Source: Clostridia bacterium (lineage in GTDB: Bacteria; Bacillota; Clostridia; Christensenellales; Aristaeellaceae). From it: 21,179 bases of DNA. Below are positions 13,879 through 21,171 of the stretch, piece after piece. The notes under the pieces are model-generated. The model searched no databases. It saw only the letters and a list, made by a program, of their open reading frames with translations, and was not told where the DNA came from. Position 1 is the stretch's first letter. The number at the start of each line of letters is the position of its first letter. The stretch is from NCBI GenBank assembly GCA_900769075.1, contig CAAGFE010000033.1, forward strand, positions 1-21,179. The letters run 5' to 3'. Made by a program: the position numbers and the translations under genes.

Positions 13879-15360
13879 TTATGCTTGCATATTGATTGCG
13901 AGCAAGTATTCCAGCGTTTTGATGGTTTCCCTGCGGGAGAGCACATGATGGGCCAGCAGCTCGTCCCGGTAGTAGCGCTGGAAAGCCTCCATGAAGGCCG
14001 GGAGGGTAATCAGCGCCTCGGAATGATCCGCGTCCAGGTCATAGCCGGTGTAAGCGTCCATCAGCATCACGCCCTTGCCGTCATAAAAGCTGATTTCATA
14101 CTGGAGGGGCGGCATATCCTCCTGGAGAAAATGCACGTTGAAGTAGGGCTGTTCGCGCATGGTATCCAGCAGGAAACGGATGCACATCCGGCGCTCCTCC
14201 ATCGTGTAGGGCCGCTGGAGGAAGAACTGGTCGCTCTGCACCCCGGTACGCATGAAGCGCTCCATCGCAGGGAGGCTGTATATCAGATGGGTCACCTTAT
14301 GCTTCTCGGCCATGTTCCGCACGCGCTGCTGATGCACCTCGCGCAGCTCGTCCATGAGGGCGGACAGCTCCGGCCCCATGGCGATGCCGCTCTGGGCAAA
14401 GCCATCGGCGATTGCCGTCTCCAGCGCGGCCACGGGAATGCAGTTGAAGTGCACATCCGGCTTGATGCTCAGGATTGCGCAGTCCTCCTCCAGGAGCGCA
14501 TACTGGCGGGTATATTCCACAAAGATATCCGAACCGCCGCTCAGGCTGATGGTGGGCTTGAGCAGTTCCAGCTGGAAGCGCCAGCGATCCAGCAGCGTGA
14601 TGAACGGACTGTCCTCCTCGCGCTGGTTCATGACAACGAAATTCTTCTCGTCATACCGCAGATACATGGCGGACTTCGGATGGCCCAGCCCATCCCACTG
14701 GTGCACATGAATCGCATTGAGACGGTACACATCCATCATCTGGTCCGGGCAGGACCCCGGCGCCAGCAGCCGGGCGTTGTACCAGGTCTTGGACACCAGG
14801 GGCAGGATGCCCAGGATGTTGGCGCTCACCGCTTCCGGGTGCGTATCCACATAGTGGCGGATGGTCAGCGTTCCATTCTCCCCCGCTTCCTCGCAGCAAT
14901 CCACCAGCAGCCGCGCCAGGTCACGGTCGCAGCAGCCGGTGATCACCACTTCCGCCCTGGGGGACGCCGCGATGCCGCGCAGCACCTCCTCCATCGTGCA
15001 GACCGCCCCCAGGCCGTTCTCCGATTTTCTGTATACCTGGAAGGTCATTGGTTCGCCGGCACGTTCATGTAGCACCTTGCGGAACGCGAAATTCGCCTGA
15101 TAGCGCAGCGGGCCCATGGTGTCCACGCTCAGCGCTTCCCGCAGCTCCAGCCAGCGCTCGGGCGGCCATTGGGCGCCGACCGCCTCGTACAGCGCATTCA
15201 GGAAGCGCTGCTTCACCTCCTCGCCGGCGTCCCCCGCGAGAATGCGGAATATGCTGTTGCGGCTGCGGAAGCCCACCAGCCTTGCCGCCTCCGAGGCAGA
15301 CATGTGCTCTTCCTTCAGGGTTCTCTTCAGGCATTCACCGAAGCTTTCGTACTGTTTCAT
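13879..15360 (-). CDS. HTH protein with large uncharacterised C-terminal region
   Basis: The 493-residue protein starts with a Cro/XRE-like helix-turn-helix in about residues 5-60 (SASEAARLVGFRSRNSIFRILAG is the recognition part). The remaining 430 residues match no family I can name. They contain AEVVITGCCDRDLARLLVDCC, a pattern of strand then helix, and KNFVVMNQREEDSPF followed by a long helix, loosely like the sensor part of TrmB/PLD-type regulators; this comparison is weak. No membrane helix, signal peptide, kinase or response-regulator motif is seen. It is monocistronic, with a perfect-consensus promoter at 15400-15428, and the ribosome binding site is poor (AGGAAG about 14 bases from ATG). 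A one-component regulator sensing an unknown ligand is the simplest reading. Confidence 0.7.
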   Translation of the reverse strand: MKQYESFGECLKRTLKEEHMSASEAARLVGFRSRNSIFRILAGDAGEEVKQRFLNALYEAVGAQWPPERWLELREALSVDTMGPLRYQANFAFRKVLHERAGEPMTFQVYRKSENGLGAVCTMEEVLRGIAASPRAEVVITGCCDRDLARLLVDCCEEAGENGTLTIRHYVDTHPEAVSANILGILPLVSKTWYNARLLAPGSCPDQMMDVYRLNAIHVHQWDGLGHPKSAMYLRYDEKNFVVMNQREEDSPFITLLDRWRFQLELLKPTISLSGGSDIFVEYTRQYALLEEDCAILSIKPDVHFNCIPVAALETAIADGFAQSGIAMGPELSALMDELREVHQQRVRNMAEKHKVTHLIYSLPAMERFMRTGVQSDQFFLQRPYTMEERRMCIRFLLDTMREQPYFNVHFLQEDMPPLQYEISFYDGKGVMLMDAYTGYDLDADHSEALITLPAFMEAFQRYYRDELLAHHVLSRRETIKTLEYLLAINMQA

Positions 15361-15391
15361 TCGCCCGCGCCCCGCTTCCTATGTGTTTTGT

Positions 15392-15401
15392 ATACATGTA
15401 T
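15392..15401. promoter_or_regulatory. Palindrome ATACATGTAT, candidate operator
   Basis: Exact 10-bp palindrome at the downstream edge of the -10 box of the HTH gene. GTATAC overlaps its left side. Operator function is inferred from position. Confidence 0.4.
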
Positions 15402-15428
15402 TATATTGGAAATCCGGTCGCTTGTCAA
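15400..15428 (-). promoter_or_regulatory. Perfect-consensus sigma-A promoter of the 493-residue HTH gene
   Basis: On the minus strand TTGACA (15428-15423), 17-bp spacer, TATAAT (15405-15400). A palindrome ATACATGTAT (15392-15401) overlaps the -10 edge and start-site region, a good position for a repressor, so such a strong promoter is probably held down by the gene's own product or another factor. Confidence 0.85.
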
Positions 15429-15542
15429 ATCGAGGTCTGCTGCAGCCGGAGTCCCCCTTGGCGCGCGCATCCAATCCCCCAGATTAAGACCTCCTCATGC
15501 ATTTCTAATCTATTTCCACTGGATTCCCACCGTTGGGTGTGA

Positions 15543-15548
15543 TAAGAT
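15543..15548 (+). promoter_or_regulatory. Extended -10 element of the small membrane protein gene
   Basis: TAAGAT preceded by TG at the extended -10 position. The -35 region is weak (TGGATT, 17 bp upstream). A short repeat CCCACCGTTGGG spans 15526-15537 within the spacer. The rest of the gap from 15429 to 15520 shows no further structure that I can support. Confidence 0.5.
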
Positions 15549-15575
15549 AGGCACTGTCAACAGGAGGTTATGAAC

Positions 15576-15887
15576 ATGTTTGAGTTGATTGGCAGTATTT
15601 TCTCCCTCGCCTTTGGTGTGATCAAGATGGGGGTCGGCATCGCCTGGGGCGCGGTGCAGTTTGTGTTCGGTCTGCTGGGAGGGCTTTTCTCCCTGCTGCT
15701 GTCCCTGGGCGGGTTCCTGCTGGCGGGCGCACTGGTGCTGCTGGCGATCTTCCGCCGGTCGGAATGGAAAAAGGCCCATGCCCGGCAGCAGGCCCATCCC
15801 TACGCCGATGACAGCGATACCGCGGCGGGCGAGGAGAACGGCGAGGAGTTCACCAGCTTCTACGATCAGTTCCGCAGCGCGGAATAA
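15576..15887 (+). CDS. Small glycine-rich membrane protein, function unknown
   Basis: The 103-residue protein has a hydrophobic, glycine-rich first 60 residues that can form two or three membrane helices (IGSIFSLAFGVIKMGVGIAWGAVQFVFG and GGLFSLLLSLGGFLLAGALVLLAIF in pieces), then RRSEWKK at the membrane border and an acidic cytoplasmic tail (DDSDTAAGEENGEEF). I recognise no family. The ATG at 15576 lies eight bases after AGGAGG; the in-frame ATG at 15570 is only two bases from it. It stands alone, divergent from the HTH gene and convergent with the ABC-2 operon, with its own extended -10 promoter and a bidirectional terminator downstream. A membrane stress or envelope role is possible but unsupported. 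Confidence 0.75.
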   Translation: MFELIGSIFSLAFGVIKMGVGIAWGAVQFVFGLLGGLFSLLLSLGGFLLAGALVLLAIFRRSEWKKAHARQQAHPYADDSDTAAGEENGEEFTSFYDQFRSAE

Positions 15888-15922
15888 TCCGGCACCCCGG
15901 CGCCGAAAACATGCATCACGAC

Positions 15923-15964
15923 AAAAATGGTGTAACTCGTTTGACGGAGTTACACCATCTCTTT
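15923..15964. terminator. Bidirectional rho-independent terminator
   Basis: ATGGTGTAACTC (15927-15938) and GAGTTACACCAT (15947-15958) form a perfect 12-bp stem with an 8-nt loop, flanked by AAAAA on the left and CTCTTTT on the right. It serves the small membrane protein gene on the plus strand and the ABC-2 operon on the minus strand. Confidence 0.9.
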
Positions 15965-15983
15965 TGCCGCGAAGGCGCTGGGG

Positions 15984-16769
15984 TCAGCGGATGTCTTTTC
16001 TGGTGTACTGCAGGTAGGCCGTCCCGAGGCCGCACAGGCCGATCACCATACCGATCAGCACATAGATGCCGTCCAGATGACCGTCGGCCACGATGTCGGC
16101 TCCCTCGCAGTAGCCGAAGGGCGTGACATATTTCAGGAAGGCCGCCGAATCCGCGATGTTGGCAACCAGGTTGAGGAAGTACATCATCGTTGCGATCCCC
16201 AGGCCCACGCCCAGGCTCCCCTTGCGCAGGAACGCCGAGATACCAAAGCAGATGCCCGCCAGCTCCAGCTGGAGCAGATAATACCCCAGGTGCATCAGGC
16301 TGAGCTCCTTCCAGGGGATGCTTTCGCCCACAGCGGTCATGGACGCGGCTGAAACCGCGTAGATGATCAGATTCATGGCCGTGATCTGAGCGCAGGCAGC
16401 CAGCCACTTTTCCGTGATGATCCGGGCACGGCTGACGGGATGCGTCAGCAGAAATTCCGCCGTTTTGTCCTTCTCCTCCTTGCTGAGCATCCCCGCGGCG
16501 CAGAGCGCGGCGTAGAAGGCGCCGCCCAGCCCCAGGATATTGCCGCACTCCACCGCGTAGAAGCCGATGAGTGTGCCGAAGTTGAGCCGATCCATTCCGA
16601 AGGCCGCGGTAAAGGAGCCCATGGACGAGAACATCGCGTTGACACTTTCCATCTGTCCCTTCATCTCCGGGAACATGAAAATGCAGACCGCGATCAGGAA
16701 GGCAATTGAAGCCGTCCAAATCAAAAATGTGTTTTTTCCTTGCCGGAGTTCATGCTTCACCAGGGTCAC
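15984..16769 (-). CDS. ABC-2 type transporter permease
   Basis: This 261-residue membrane protein begins VKHELRQGKNTFLIWTASIAFLIAVCIF, the usual start of ABC-2 permeases, and has about six hydrophobic helices with an exposed loop after the first. It forms the channel of an exporter with the ATPase encoded just upstream. The start is GTG at 16769, in a 4-bp GTGA overlap with the ATPase stop, so translation is coupled. The segment KEEKDKTAEFLLTHPVSRARIITEKWLAA is the cytoplasmic coupling stretch found in relatives of YxlG/NatB type. Exported substrate is unknown; drug, peptide or ion export are all possible. Confidence 0.88.
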   Translation of the reverse strand: MTLVKHELRQGKNTFLIWTASIAFLIAVCIFMFPEMKGQMESVNAMFSSMGSFTAAFGMDRLNFGTLIGFYAVECGNILGLGGAFYAALCAAGMLSKEEKDKTAEFLLTHPVSRARIITEKWLAACAQITAMNLIIYAVSAASMTAVGESIPWKELSLMHLGYYLLQLELAGICFGISAFLRKGSLGVGLGIATMMYFLNLVANIADSAAFLKYVTPFGYCEGADIVADGHLDGIYVLIGMVIGLCGLGTAYLQYTRKDIR

Positions 16770-17647
16770 CGCGCCTCACCGTCCTTTTCGTAGTAATGGA
16801 GGAACACCTCTTCCAGCTCCGGCTCCGTGATCGTCAGGTCGTCCACCTGACCGCCCGCAAGCGCGTGAAGCAGGCTGTTCATGTCCCCGCTGTACAGGAA
16901 GCTGATCGAATGCTCCCCTTCCTTCACGTCCCGCACGCCGCCAAGGTGCCCCAGGCTGACGCTGCCCTGCACCGCAATGCGCCTTGCGCTGGTTTTCGCC
17001 AGTTCCTCCACGCTGCTGCAGGCAATGATCCGCCCGTCGCGTATGATCGCCGCGCGGGTGCAGTTGCGCTGAATCTCCGACAGCACATGGCTTGACAGGA
17101 GAATCGTCGCGCCCTGACGGTTCCGCTCCCGGAGAATGTCGAAGAACTCCTTCTGCATCAGCGGGTCGAGGCCGCTGGTCGGCTCGTCCAGCACCAGCAG
17201 CTCCGGCTGATGCTGCAATGCGCAGACGATGCCCACCTTCTTCCGGTTGCCGAAGGAGAGCTCATCCACCTTGCGGGACACATCCAGCTCCAGGCGCTCG
17301 CAGAGCCGGTTGGCTTCGGCGCTGCAATCCTGCTTTCGCAGCTCGGCGGACAGCTTCAATACATCCTTCACCCGCATTCCCTGGTAGAACAGCGCCTCCG
17401 AGGGCAGATAACCCGTTCTTTGGAGGATGGCCTGCTTATCCCTGGTCACGTCCTGCCCAAAGACCATCGCCTTGCCCGAGGTGGGCGCAATCAGCCCGAG
17501 CAGCGTCCGGATGGTGGTGGATTTACCCGCGCCGTTCGGCCCGATGAAGCCGAAAAACTCGCCCTGCTCCACCGTCAATTCCAGGTCGATGATGCCCCTG
17601 GCCTTTCCGTAGGATTTCGTCAGCTTCGTTGTTTTGATGATCTCCAT
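16766..17647 (-). CDS. ABC exporter ATP-binding protein
   Basis: The 293-residue ATPase has Walker A GPNGAGKST near 36-44, the Q-loop near TGYLPSEALFY, Walker B LLVLDEPTSGLDP and the switch histidine in LLSSHVLSE. The signature is LSFGNRKKVG rather than LSGGQ; this variant is common in ABC-2-linked exporter ATPases and is not a defect. The last 80 residues form the accessory C-terminal domain of this class. The gene starts six bases after the TetR stop and overlaps the permease by four bases, so the three form one operon. Similar to multidrug, bacitracin-type or Na+ export ATPases; cargo not evident. Confidence 0.93.
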   Translation of the reverse strand: MEIIKTTKLTKSYGKARGIIDLELTVEQGEFFGFIGPNGAGKSTTIRTLLGLIAPTSGKAMVFGQDVTRDKQAILQRTGYLPSEALFYQGMRVKDVLKLSAELRKQDCSAEANRLCERLELDVSRKVDELSFGNRKKVGIVCALQHQPELLVLDEPTSGLDPLMQKEFFDILRERNRQGATILLSSHVLSEIQRNCTRAAIIRDGRIIACSSVEELAKTSARRIAVQGSVSLGHLGGVRDVKEGEHSISFLYSGDMNSLLHALAGGQVDDLTITEPELEEVFLHYYEKDGEAR

Positions 17648-17653
17648 ATGCCG

Positions 17654-18265
17654 TCATCCTTTCCGAAGATATACGCTCTTCCAAAATTCCATGAGCGCGG
17701 TAAACCCCTTTTCCATCTGTCCCATATCAATATTGCCCCGCTGCACCATCTCCCACAGATACCCTTCCGATGCCCAATACATTTCGCGATACATCATCGG
17801 GATATCAAGTCCCGGGACAAACTGGTCCGGATCCATATTCATCCGGGTCCGTTCCGCCTTCAGGTTGAAATACTTGTGGTAGCTTTCCTGAACGGCGGCA
17901 TTGATTTCCGGATCCTTTTCGTAAAACGCCTTGATGGTGAAGCGGGCCATGTCGGGGTAGAGGCGAATGATCTCCATTTTGGCCCGCATCCCCCGTTCCA
18001 TGCTCTCAAAGAGATTTTTCTGACCGTAGCAGTGATACTTTGTCAGATAATCGATGGTGATCTCTGCGCATTTGTCCCACAAGAACATATACAGCTCTTT
18101 TTTGTTGTGGAAGTAATGAAAGAGCAGGGATTTGCTGATTCCCGCAGCGTCCGCGATTTCGCTCATCGGGCTGTTTTTATAGGAGTTTTGTGAGAATACC
18201 CTGTAACCGGCGTTGATGATTGCCTGCTGCTTCTCCGCAGGCAGGGAGAAGAACCTTTCATTCAT
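17654..18265 (-). CDS. TetR-family regulator of the ABC exporter operon
   Basis: This 203-residue protein has the TetR N-terminal HTH: EKQQAIINAGYRVFSQNSYKNSPMSEIADAAGISKSLLFHYFHNKKELY spread over about residues 9-57, followed by an all-helical ligand domain. The ATG at 18265 is chosen because GGAGG at 18277-18273 is seven bases away; the frame continues upstream to 18301 through the operator and into the promoter -10 region, so that longer start is not plausible. It is the first gene of the exporter operon. A dyad around its own -10 box argues for autorepression of the whole operon, relieved by a ligand that the exporter may remove. Confidence 0.93.
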   Translation of the reverse strand: MNERFFSLPAEKQQAIINAGYRVFSQNSYKNSPMSEIADAAGISKSLLFHYFHNKKELYMFLWDKCAEITIDYLTKYHCYGQKNLFESMERGMRAKMEIIRLYPDMARFTIKAFYEKDPEINAAVQESYHKYFNLKAERTRMNMDPDQFVPGLDIPMMYREMYWASEGYLWEMVQRGNIDMGQMEKGFTALMEFWKSVYLRKG

Positions 18266-18288
18266 CGCAACCCCTCCATGAACCGTTT

Positions 18289-18328
18289 CGGTCAACAGCA
18301 TTGTAAAACCGTTGACCGATTTTGAGAA
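18289..18328 (-). promoter_or_regulatory. TetR operator over the exporter operon promoter
   Basis: CGGTCAAC (18289-18296) and GTTGACCG (18311-18318) form an 8-bp perfect dyad with a 14-bp spacer. On the minus strand the spacer contains -10 TACAAT (18305-18300), with -35-like TTCTCA (18328-18323) 17 bp upstream. The half-sites thus flank the -10 box, a classical repressor position. Confidence 0.75.
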
Positions 18329-18401
18329 GAGGGTTTCAAAAAATTTTCTTCATCCACGGCTGCGGGGGATTCGAGTTTTTCCGCCCGCATCCTCTTTTCC
18401 C

Positions 18402-18430
18402 TTGCAACATATCCCATCCCGTGATAGAAT
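18402..18430 (+). promoter_or_regulatory. Promoter of the AAA+ ATPase operon
   Basis: -35 TTGCAA (18402-18407), 17-bp spacer, -10 TAGAAT (18425-18430). The predicted start near 18437 gives a leader of about 25 nt that carries AGGAGG at 18449-18454, eight bases before the ATG at 18463. The TetR dyad is more than 80 bp upstream of the -35, so direct TetR control of this promoter is not obvious. Confidence 0.75.
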
Positions 18431-18462
18431 GAAAACAAATGCAGACACAGGAGGAACAATCT

Positions 18463-20358
18463 ATGGCGCCCCTGATCTCCAAATGGCATCGGGAGCTGGA
18501 GCTTTTCAGCGCGGTCAAGCCCCTTCTGATCCTGGAAGGCAACGTGCTGGATCAGTGCCGGTATCCCGTGGAAGGTTCCATCCCCGAGGACAGCCTGGTT
18601 TCCCTATCCGAATACCTCAACGGCTACCTGACCGACAACGGCTATGGGCAGGTTGTTTTCTATTCCAACCTGGTGGGCTTCATGAACCCCTATGCGCCGG
18701 ATATGCTGACTGCCTTTGCCCGCCAGCAGGGCTGCGAGGTGAAGTCGGGCGCGATCCCGGCGGAATTCAAGGGGAACACCCAGCAGACCGCCCCCAACAT
18801 CATCCGCCGGGCGATGAGTCAGCACTCCGCCGCCACCGCCGTGGTGATGGAGCTGGCCAGCCATTACATCATCACCCCGGAGAGGATGGATCAGCATGAT
18901 GTGAACAGCTTCAACCTGCTGATGCAGTCCGCCATGTCGGCAGCCACCGTGCGCACGCCCATGGGCAAGCGCCAGAATCTGCTGATTCTGCTGGTGTCCA
19001 AGCTCAACGACCTGCCCGCCTGGTTCTACCTGAACAACCCGCTGTGCAAAACCATCCGCATTGAGGTGCCCGACCGGGAGGAGCGCAGGCGGCTGATTTC
19101 CGGCAAGGCCTGGCCCACCTTCTTCGACGCGACGGTGTACCGCACCGACATGCCCTTCTACGAGGCGCACCCGGAGGAGCTGACCCAGCTGCGGGAGAAG
19201 TTCGTCGGCCTGACGGAGGGCATGACCTTCACCGAGCTGAACGCGATGCGCCTGCTTTCCAAGCGGGAGCAGACCCCCATCCGCGACCTGTGCAGCATCG
19301 TTGACCTGTACAAATACGGCTTCAAGGAGAACCCCTGGGCGAATCTGTCCATGGATAGCCTGCGCACCGCGAAGCAGGATTTTGAAAAGCGCATCAAGGG
19401 CCAGGACGCCGCGCTGGAACGCACGCTGGATGTGGTGAAGCGCGCCGTCACCGGCATGAACGGCCTGTCCTCCTCCTCCACCGCCAAGCCCAAGGGCGTG
19501 CTGTTCTACGCCGGCCCCACCGGCGTTGGCAAGACGGAAACCGCCAAGGCCCTAGCGGAGAAGCTCTTCGGCGACGAGAGCGCCTGCATCCGCTTTGACA
19601 TGTCCGAATACGGTCAGTCCCATTCGGATCAGAAGCTGATGGGCGCACCGCCCGGGTATGTGGGCTACGAGGCGGGCGGTCAGCTGACCAACGCGATCAA
19701 GAAAAACCCCTTCGCCATTGTGCTGTTTGACGAGATCGAGAAGGCCCACGCCTCCATTCTGGACAAATTCCTGCAGATCCTGGAGGATGGCCGCCTGACC
19801 GACGGTCAGGGCAACACAGTGTATTTCTCCGAGACCATCATCATCTTCACCAGCAACCTGGGCATGTACGTCAAGGACGAGTTCGGCCACCGCTACCAGA
19901 ACGTCACCATGGACATGGATTACGCCGAGGTGGAAAGGCGCCTGCGCCAGGCGGTGGAGGACCACTTCAAGCTGGAGCTGGGCCGTCCGGAGATTCTCAA
20001 CCGAATCGGTGAAAATATCGTGGTGTTCGACTTCATCCGTGAGGAAGCGGGTCGGGCCATCCTGAAATCCCAGGTGAACAAGATCGTCCGCCGCCTGGCG
20101 GAACAAAAGAACATCCGCGTGACCATCACGGACGAGGCCTATGCGGAGCTGTCCGCCGCGGCGCTGGCGGATCTGTCCAACGGCGGACGCGGCGTGGGCA
20201 ACCAGGTCGAAGCGCTCTTGATCAACCCCCTCAGCCGCTGGCTGTTTGACAATGCCGTCATCGCCGATGCGGATGTGACCATCGAGCATTTTGACGTGCA
20301 GGCAAAGCCGGCCTGCGTCCACTGCCGCACCGGAAAGGAGGAAGCCGCCCATGAGTGA
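18463..20358 (+). CDS. Double-AAA+ ATPase: degenerate first domain, ClpB-like second domain
   Basis: The 631-residue cytosolic protein has two parts. Residues 1-300 look like an AAA+ core without a P-loop: LLILEGNVLD in the Walker A place, AVVMELASHYI for Walker B, LLILLVSKLNDLP for sensor 1 and IRIEVPDREERRRLI after it. Residues 300-615 are a complete Clp/Hsp100-type AAA+ domain: Walker A GPTGVGKT 351-358, pore loop GYVGY 398-402 with Tyr399, Walker B IVLFDE 419-424, sensor 1 Asn465, arginine finger Arg514 in EILNRI, sensor 2 Arg576. No IGF/IGL ClpP-docking tripeptide is seen between sensor 1 and the arginine finger, so it is more like ClpB than ClpA/ClpX; it also lacks the Clp N-domain and the ClpB middle coiled coil. 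The C-terminus has CVHC (618-621). Start chosen by AGGAGG. It overlaps the next gene by eight bases, implying a functional pair. Confidence 0.88.
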   Translation: MAPLISKWHRELELFSAVKPLLILEGNVLDQCRYPVEGSIPEDSLVSLSEYLNGYLTDNGYGQVVFYSNLVGFMNPYAPDMLTAFARQQGCEVKSGAIPAEFKGNTQQTAPNIIRRAMSQHSAATAVVMELASHYIITPERMDQHDVNSFNLLMQSAMSAATVRTPMGKRQNLLILLVSKLNDLPAWFYLNNPLCKTIRIEVPDREERRRLISGKAWPTFFDATVYRTDMPFYEAHPEELTQLREKFVGLTEGMTFTELNAMRLLSKREQTPIRDLCSIVDLYKYGFKENPWANLSMDSLRTAKQDFEKRIKGQDAALERTLDVVKRAVTGMNGLSSSSTAKPKGVLFYAGPTGVGKTETAKALAEKLFGDESACIRFDMSEYGQSHSDQKLMGAPPGYVGYEAGGQLTNAIKKNPFAIVLFDEIEKAHASILDKFLQILEDGRLTDGQGNTVYFSETIIIFTSNLGMYVKDEFGHRYQNVTMDMDYAEVERRLRQAVEDHFKLELGRPEILNRIGENIVVFDFIREEAGRAILKSQVNKIVRRLAEQKNIRVTITDEAYAELSAAALADLSNGGRGVGNQVEALLINPLSRWLFDNAVIADADVTIEHFDVQAKPACVHCRTGKEEAAHE

Positions 20359-21001
20359 CATTCGCCGCACGCTCCTCCGGGGGGTGTCCGACATTGTGGG
20401 CGATCTGTACGGATCCCCTGCCCCTAACAGAAACACCGTGCCCCTCAAGCCTGCCGACGCCCCCGTCCCTGCCCGCCAGCCCGCGCTGCCGCCCTTTTGC
20501 AAGCTGTGGAAAACCGCGGACGAAACCATCGACTGGACGGACATCCTCGTGTCTCCCGCCCCGACCGACGGTCTGACGCCGCCGGACAAGTGGGCGATGT
20601 TCCATCAGTACGCCCAGGGGGTGCTGAAGGGCGATATTTCCGCCTACCTGGCTGTGCTTCAGGCGGAGAATCCCATGGCTGACCTGACCCCCTATGTGGC
20701 CGCGCTGGATGTGACCACCGTCAGCGCCGATCTGCTCCGCGCGACCTTTACCGTCCGCCCCGACCTGATGGAAGAGAACGCCAGCGAGTATGTGTGCGGC
20801 ATGGCGCTGCGCACCGCCCGTGATCTGCTGGCGGCACTGCCGGTGCTGGAGGTGGAGGTCATCGCCCTGCAGGAGGGCAAGCCGCTCCTGAATGTCACCT
20901 TCACCCGCCACGCGATGAACAAGGTGCGCTTCGCCTTCATCGACCCGGTGGCATTTGCAAAGCAGTGCGGCGCCACGATCAGCGAGCCGTCAGCAACATA
21001 A
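20351..21001 (+). CDS. Protein of unknown function coupled to the AAA+ ATPase
   Basis: The 216-residue protein starts inside the end of the ATPase gene (8-bp overlap) with AAAGGAGG nine bases before the ATG, so expression is coupled. Residues 1-60 are an amphipathic start (MSDIRRTLLRGVSDIVGDLY) plus a proline- and alanine-rich linker. Residues 60-205 appear to be one compact alpha/beta domain: KLWKTADETIDWTDI, DKWAMFHQYAQGVLKGDISAY, then strands and a helix MALRTARDLLAALPVLEVEVIAL and LLNVTFTRHAMNKV. There is no signal peptide or membrane helix, and I recognise no family. It could be an adaptor, substrate or effector of the ATPase. Two inverted repeats follow directly after the stop. Confidence 0.8.
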   Translation: MSDIRRTLLRGVSDIVGDLYGSPAPNRNTVPLKPADAPVPARQPALPPFCKLWKTADETIDWTDILVSPAPTDGLTPPDKWAMFHQYAQGVLKGDISAYLAVLQAENPMADLTPYVAALDVTTVSADLLRATFTVRPDLMEENASEYVCGMALRTARDLLAALPVLEVEVIALQEGKPLLNVTFTRHAMNKVRFAFIDPVAFAKQCGATISEPSAT

Positions 21002-21003
21002 AA

Positions 21004-21060
21004 GGCACCTTCAGACAGGCTGAAGGCGCTGTAAGGCTCTTCCCGGTACGGGGAGAGCCT
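21004..21060. terminator. Two tandem hairpins after the AAA+ operon
   Basis: Hairpin one: CCTTCAG (21008-21014) with CTGAAGG (21020-21026), 5-nt loop, with a further GGC/GCT arm outside. Hairpin two: AGGCTCT (21034-21040) with AGAGCCT (21054-21060) and inner CCC/GGG. Read on the minus strand, hairpin one is followed by CCTTTTAT, a fair terminator for a gene coming from the right. Plus-strand T-tracts are lacking, so the plus-strand function is less clear. Confidence 0.55.
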
Positions 21061-21120
21061 CTGACTGTCAAAAAAGTCAAGTGCTCAGTCACAGTCATTC
21101 GCCGTCGGCAGACTGCAAAT

Positions 21121-21171
21121 CGAAAATCGGCGACATGTGCGGCGATTTTCGTGCTTTTCCGTAGGAAAAGC
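21121..21171. repeat. Two further inverted repeats at the right edge
   Basis: CGAAAATCG (21121-21129) with CGATTTTCG (21143-21151), 13-nt loop, and GCTTTTCC (21153-21160) with GGAAAAGC (21164-21171), 3-nt loop. They are adjacent and each is perfect. No gene is visible from 21002 to the window end. Confidence 0.55.

Noticed and set aside
16766..17647. Defective ABC ATPase because LSGGQ is missing
   Set aside because: LSFGNRKKVG is a normal signature variant in exporter ATPases paired with ABC-2 permeases; the other motifs are intact.
18463..20358. ATPase taken as ClpB, ClpA or ClpC
   Set aside because: It has no Clp N-domain, no middle coiled coil, no first P-loop and no ClpP-docking tripeptide, and it is shorter than those proteins. 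Only the second domain is Clp-like.
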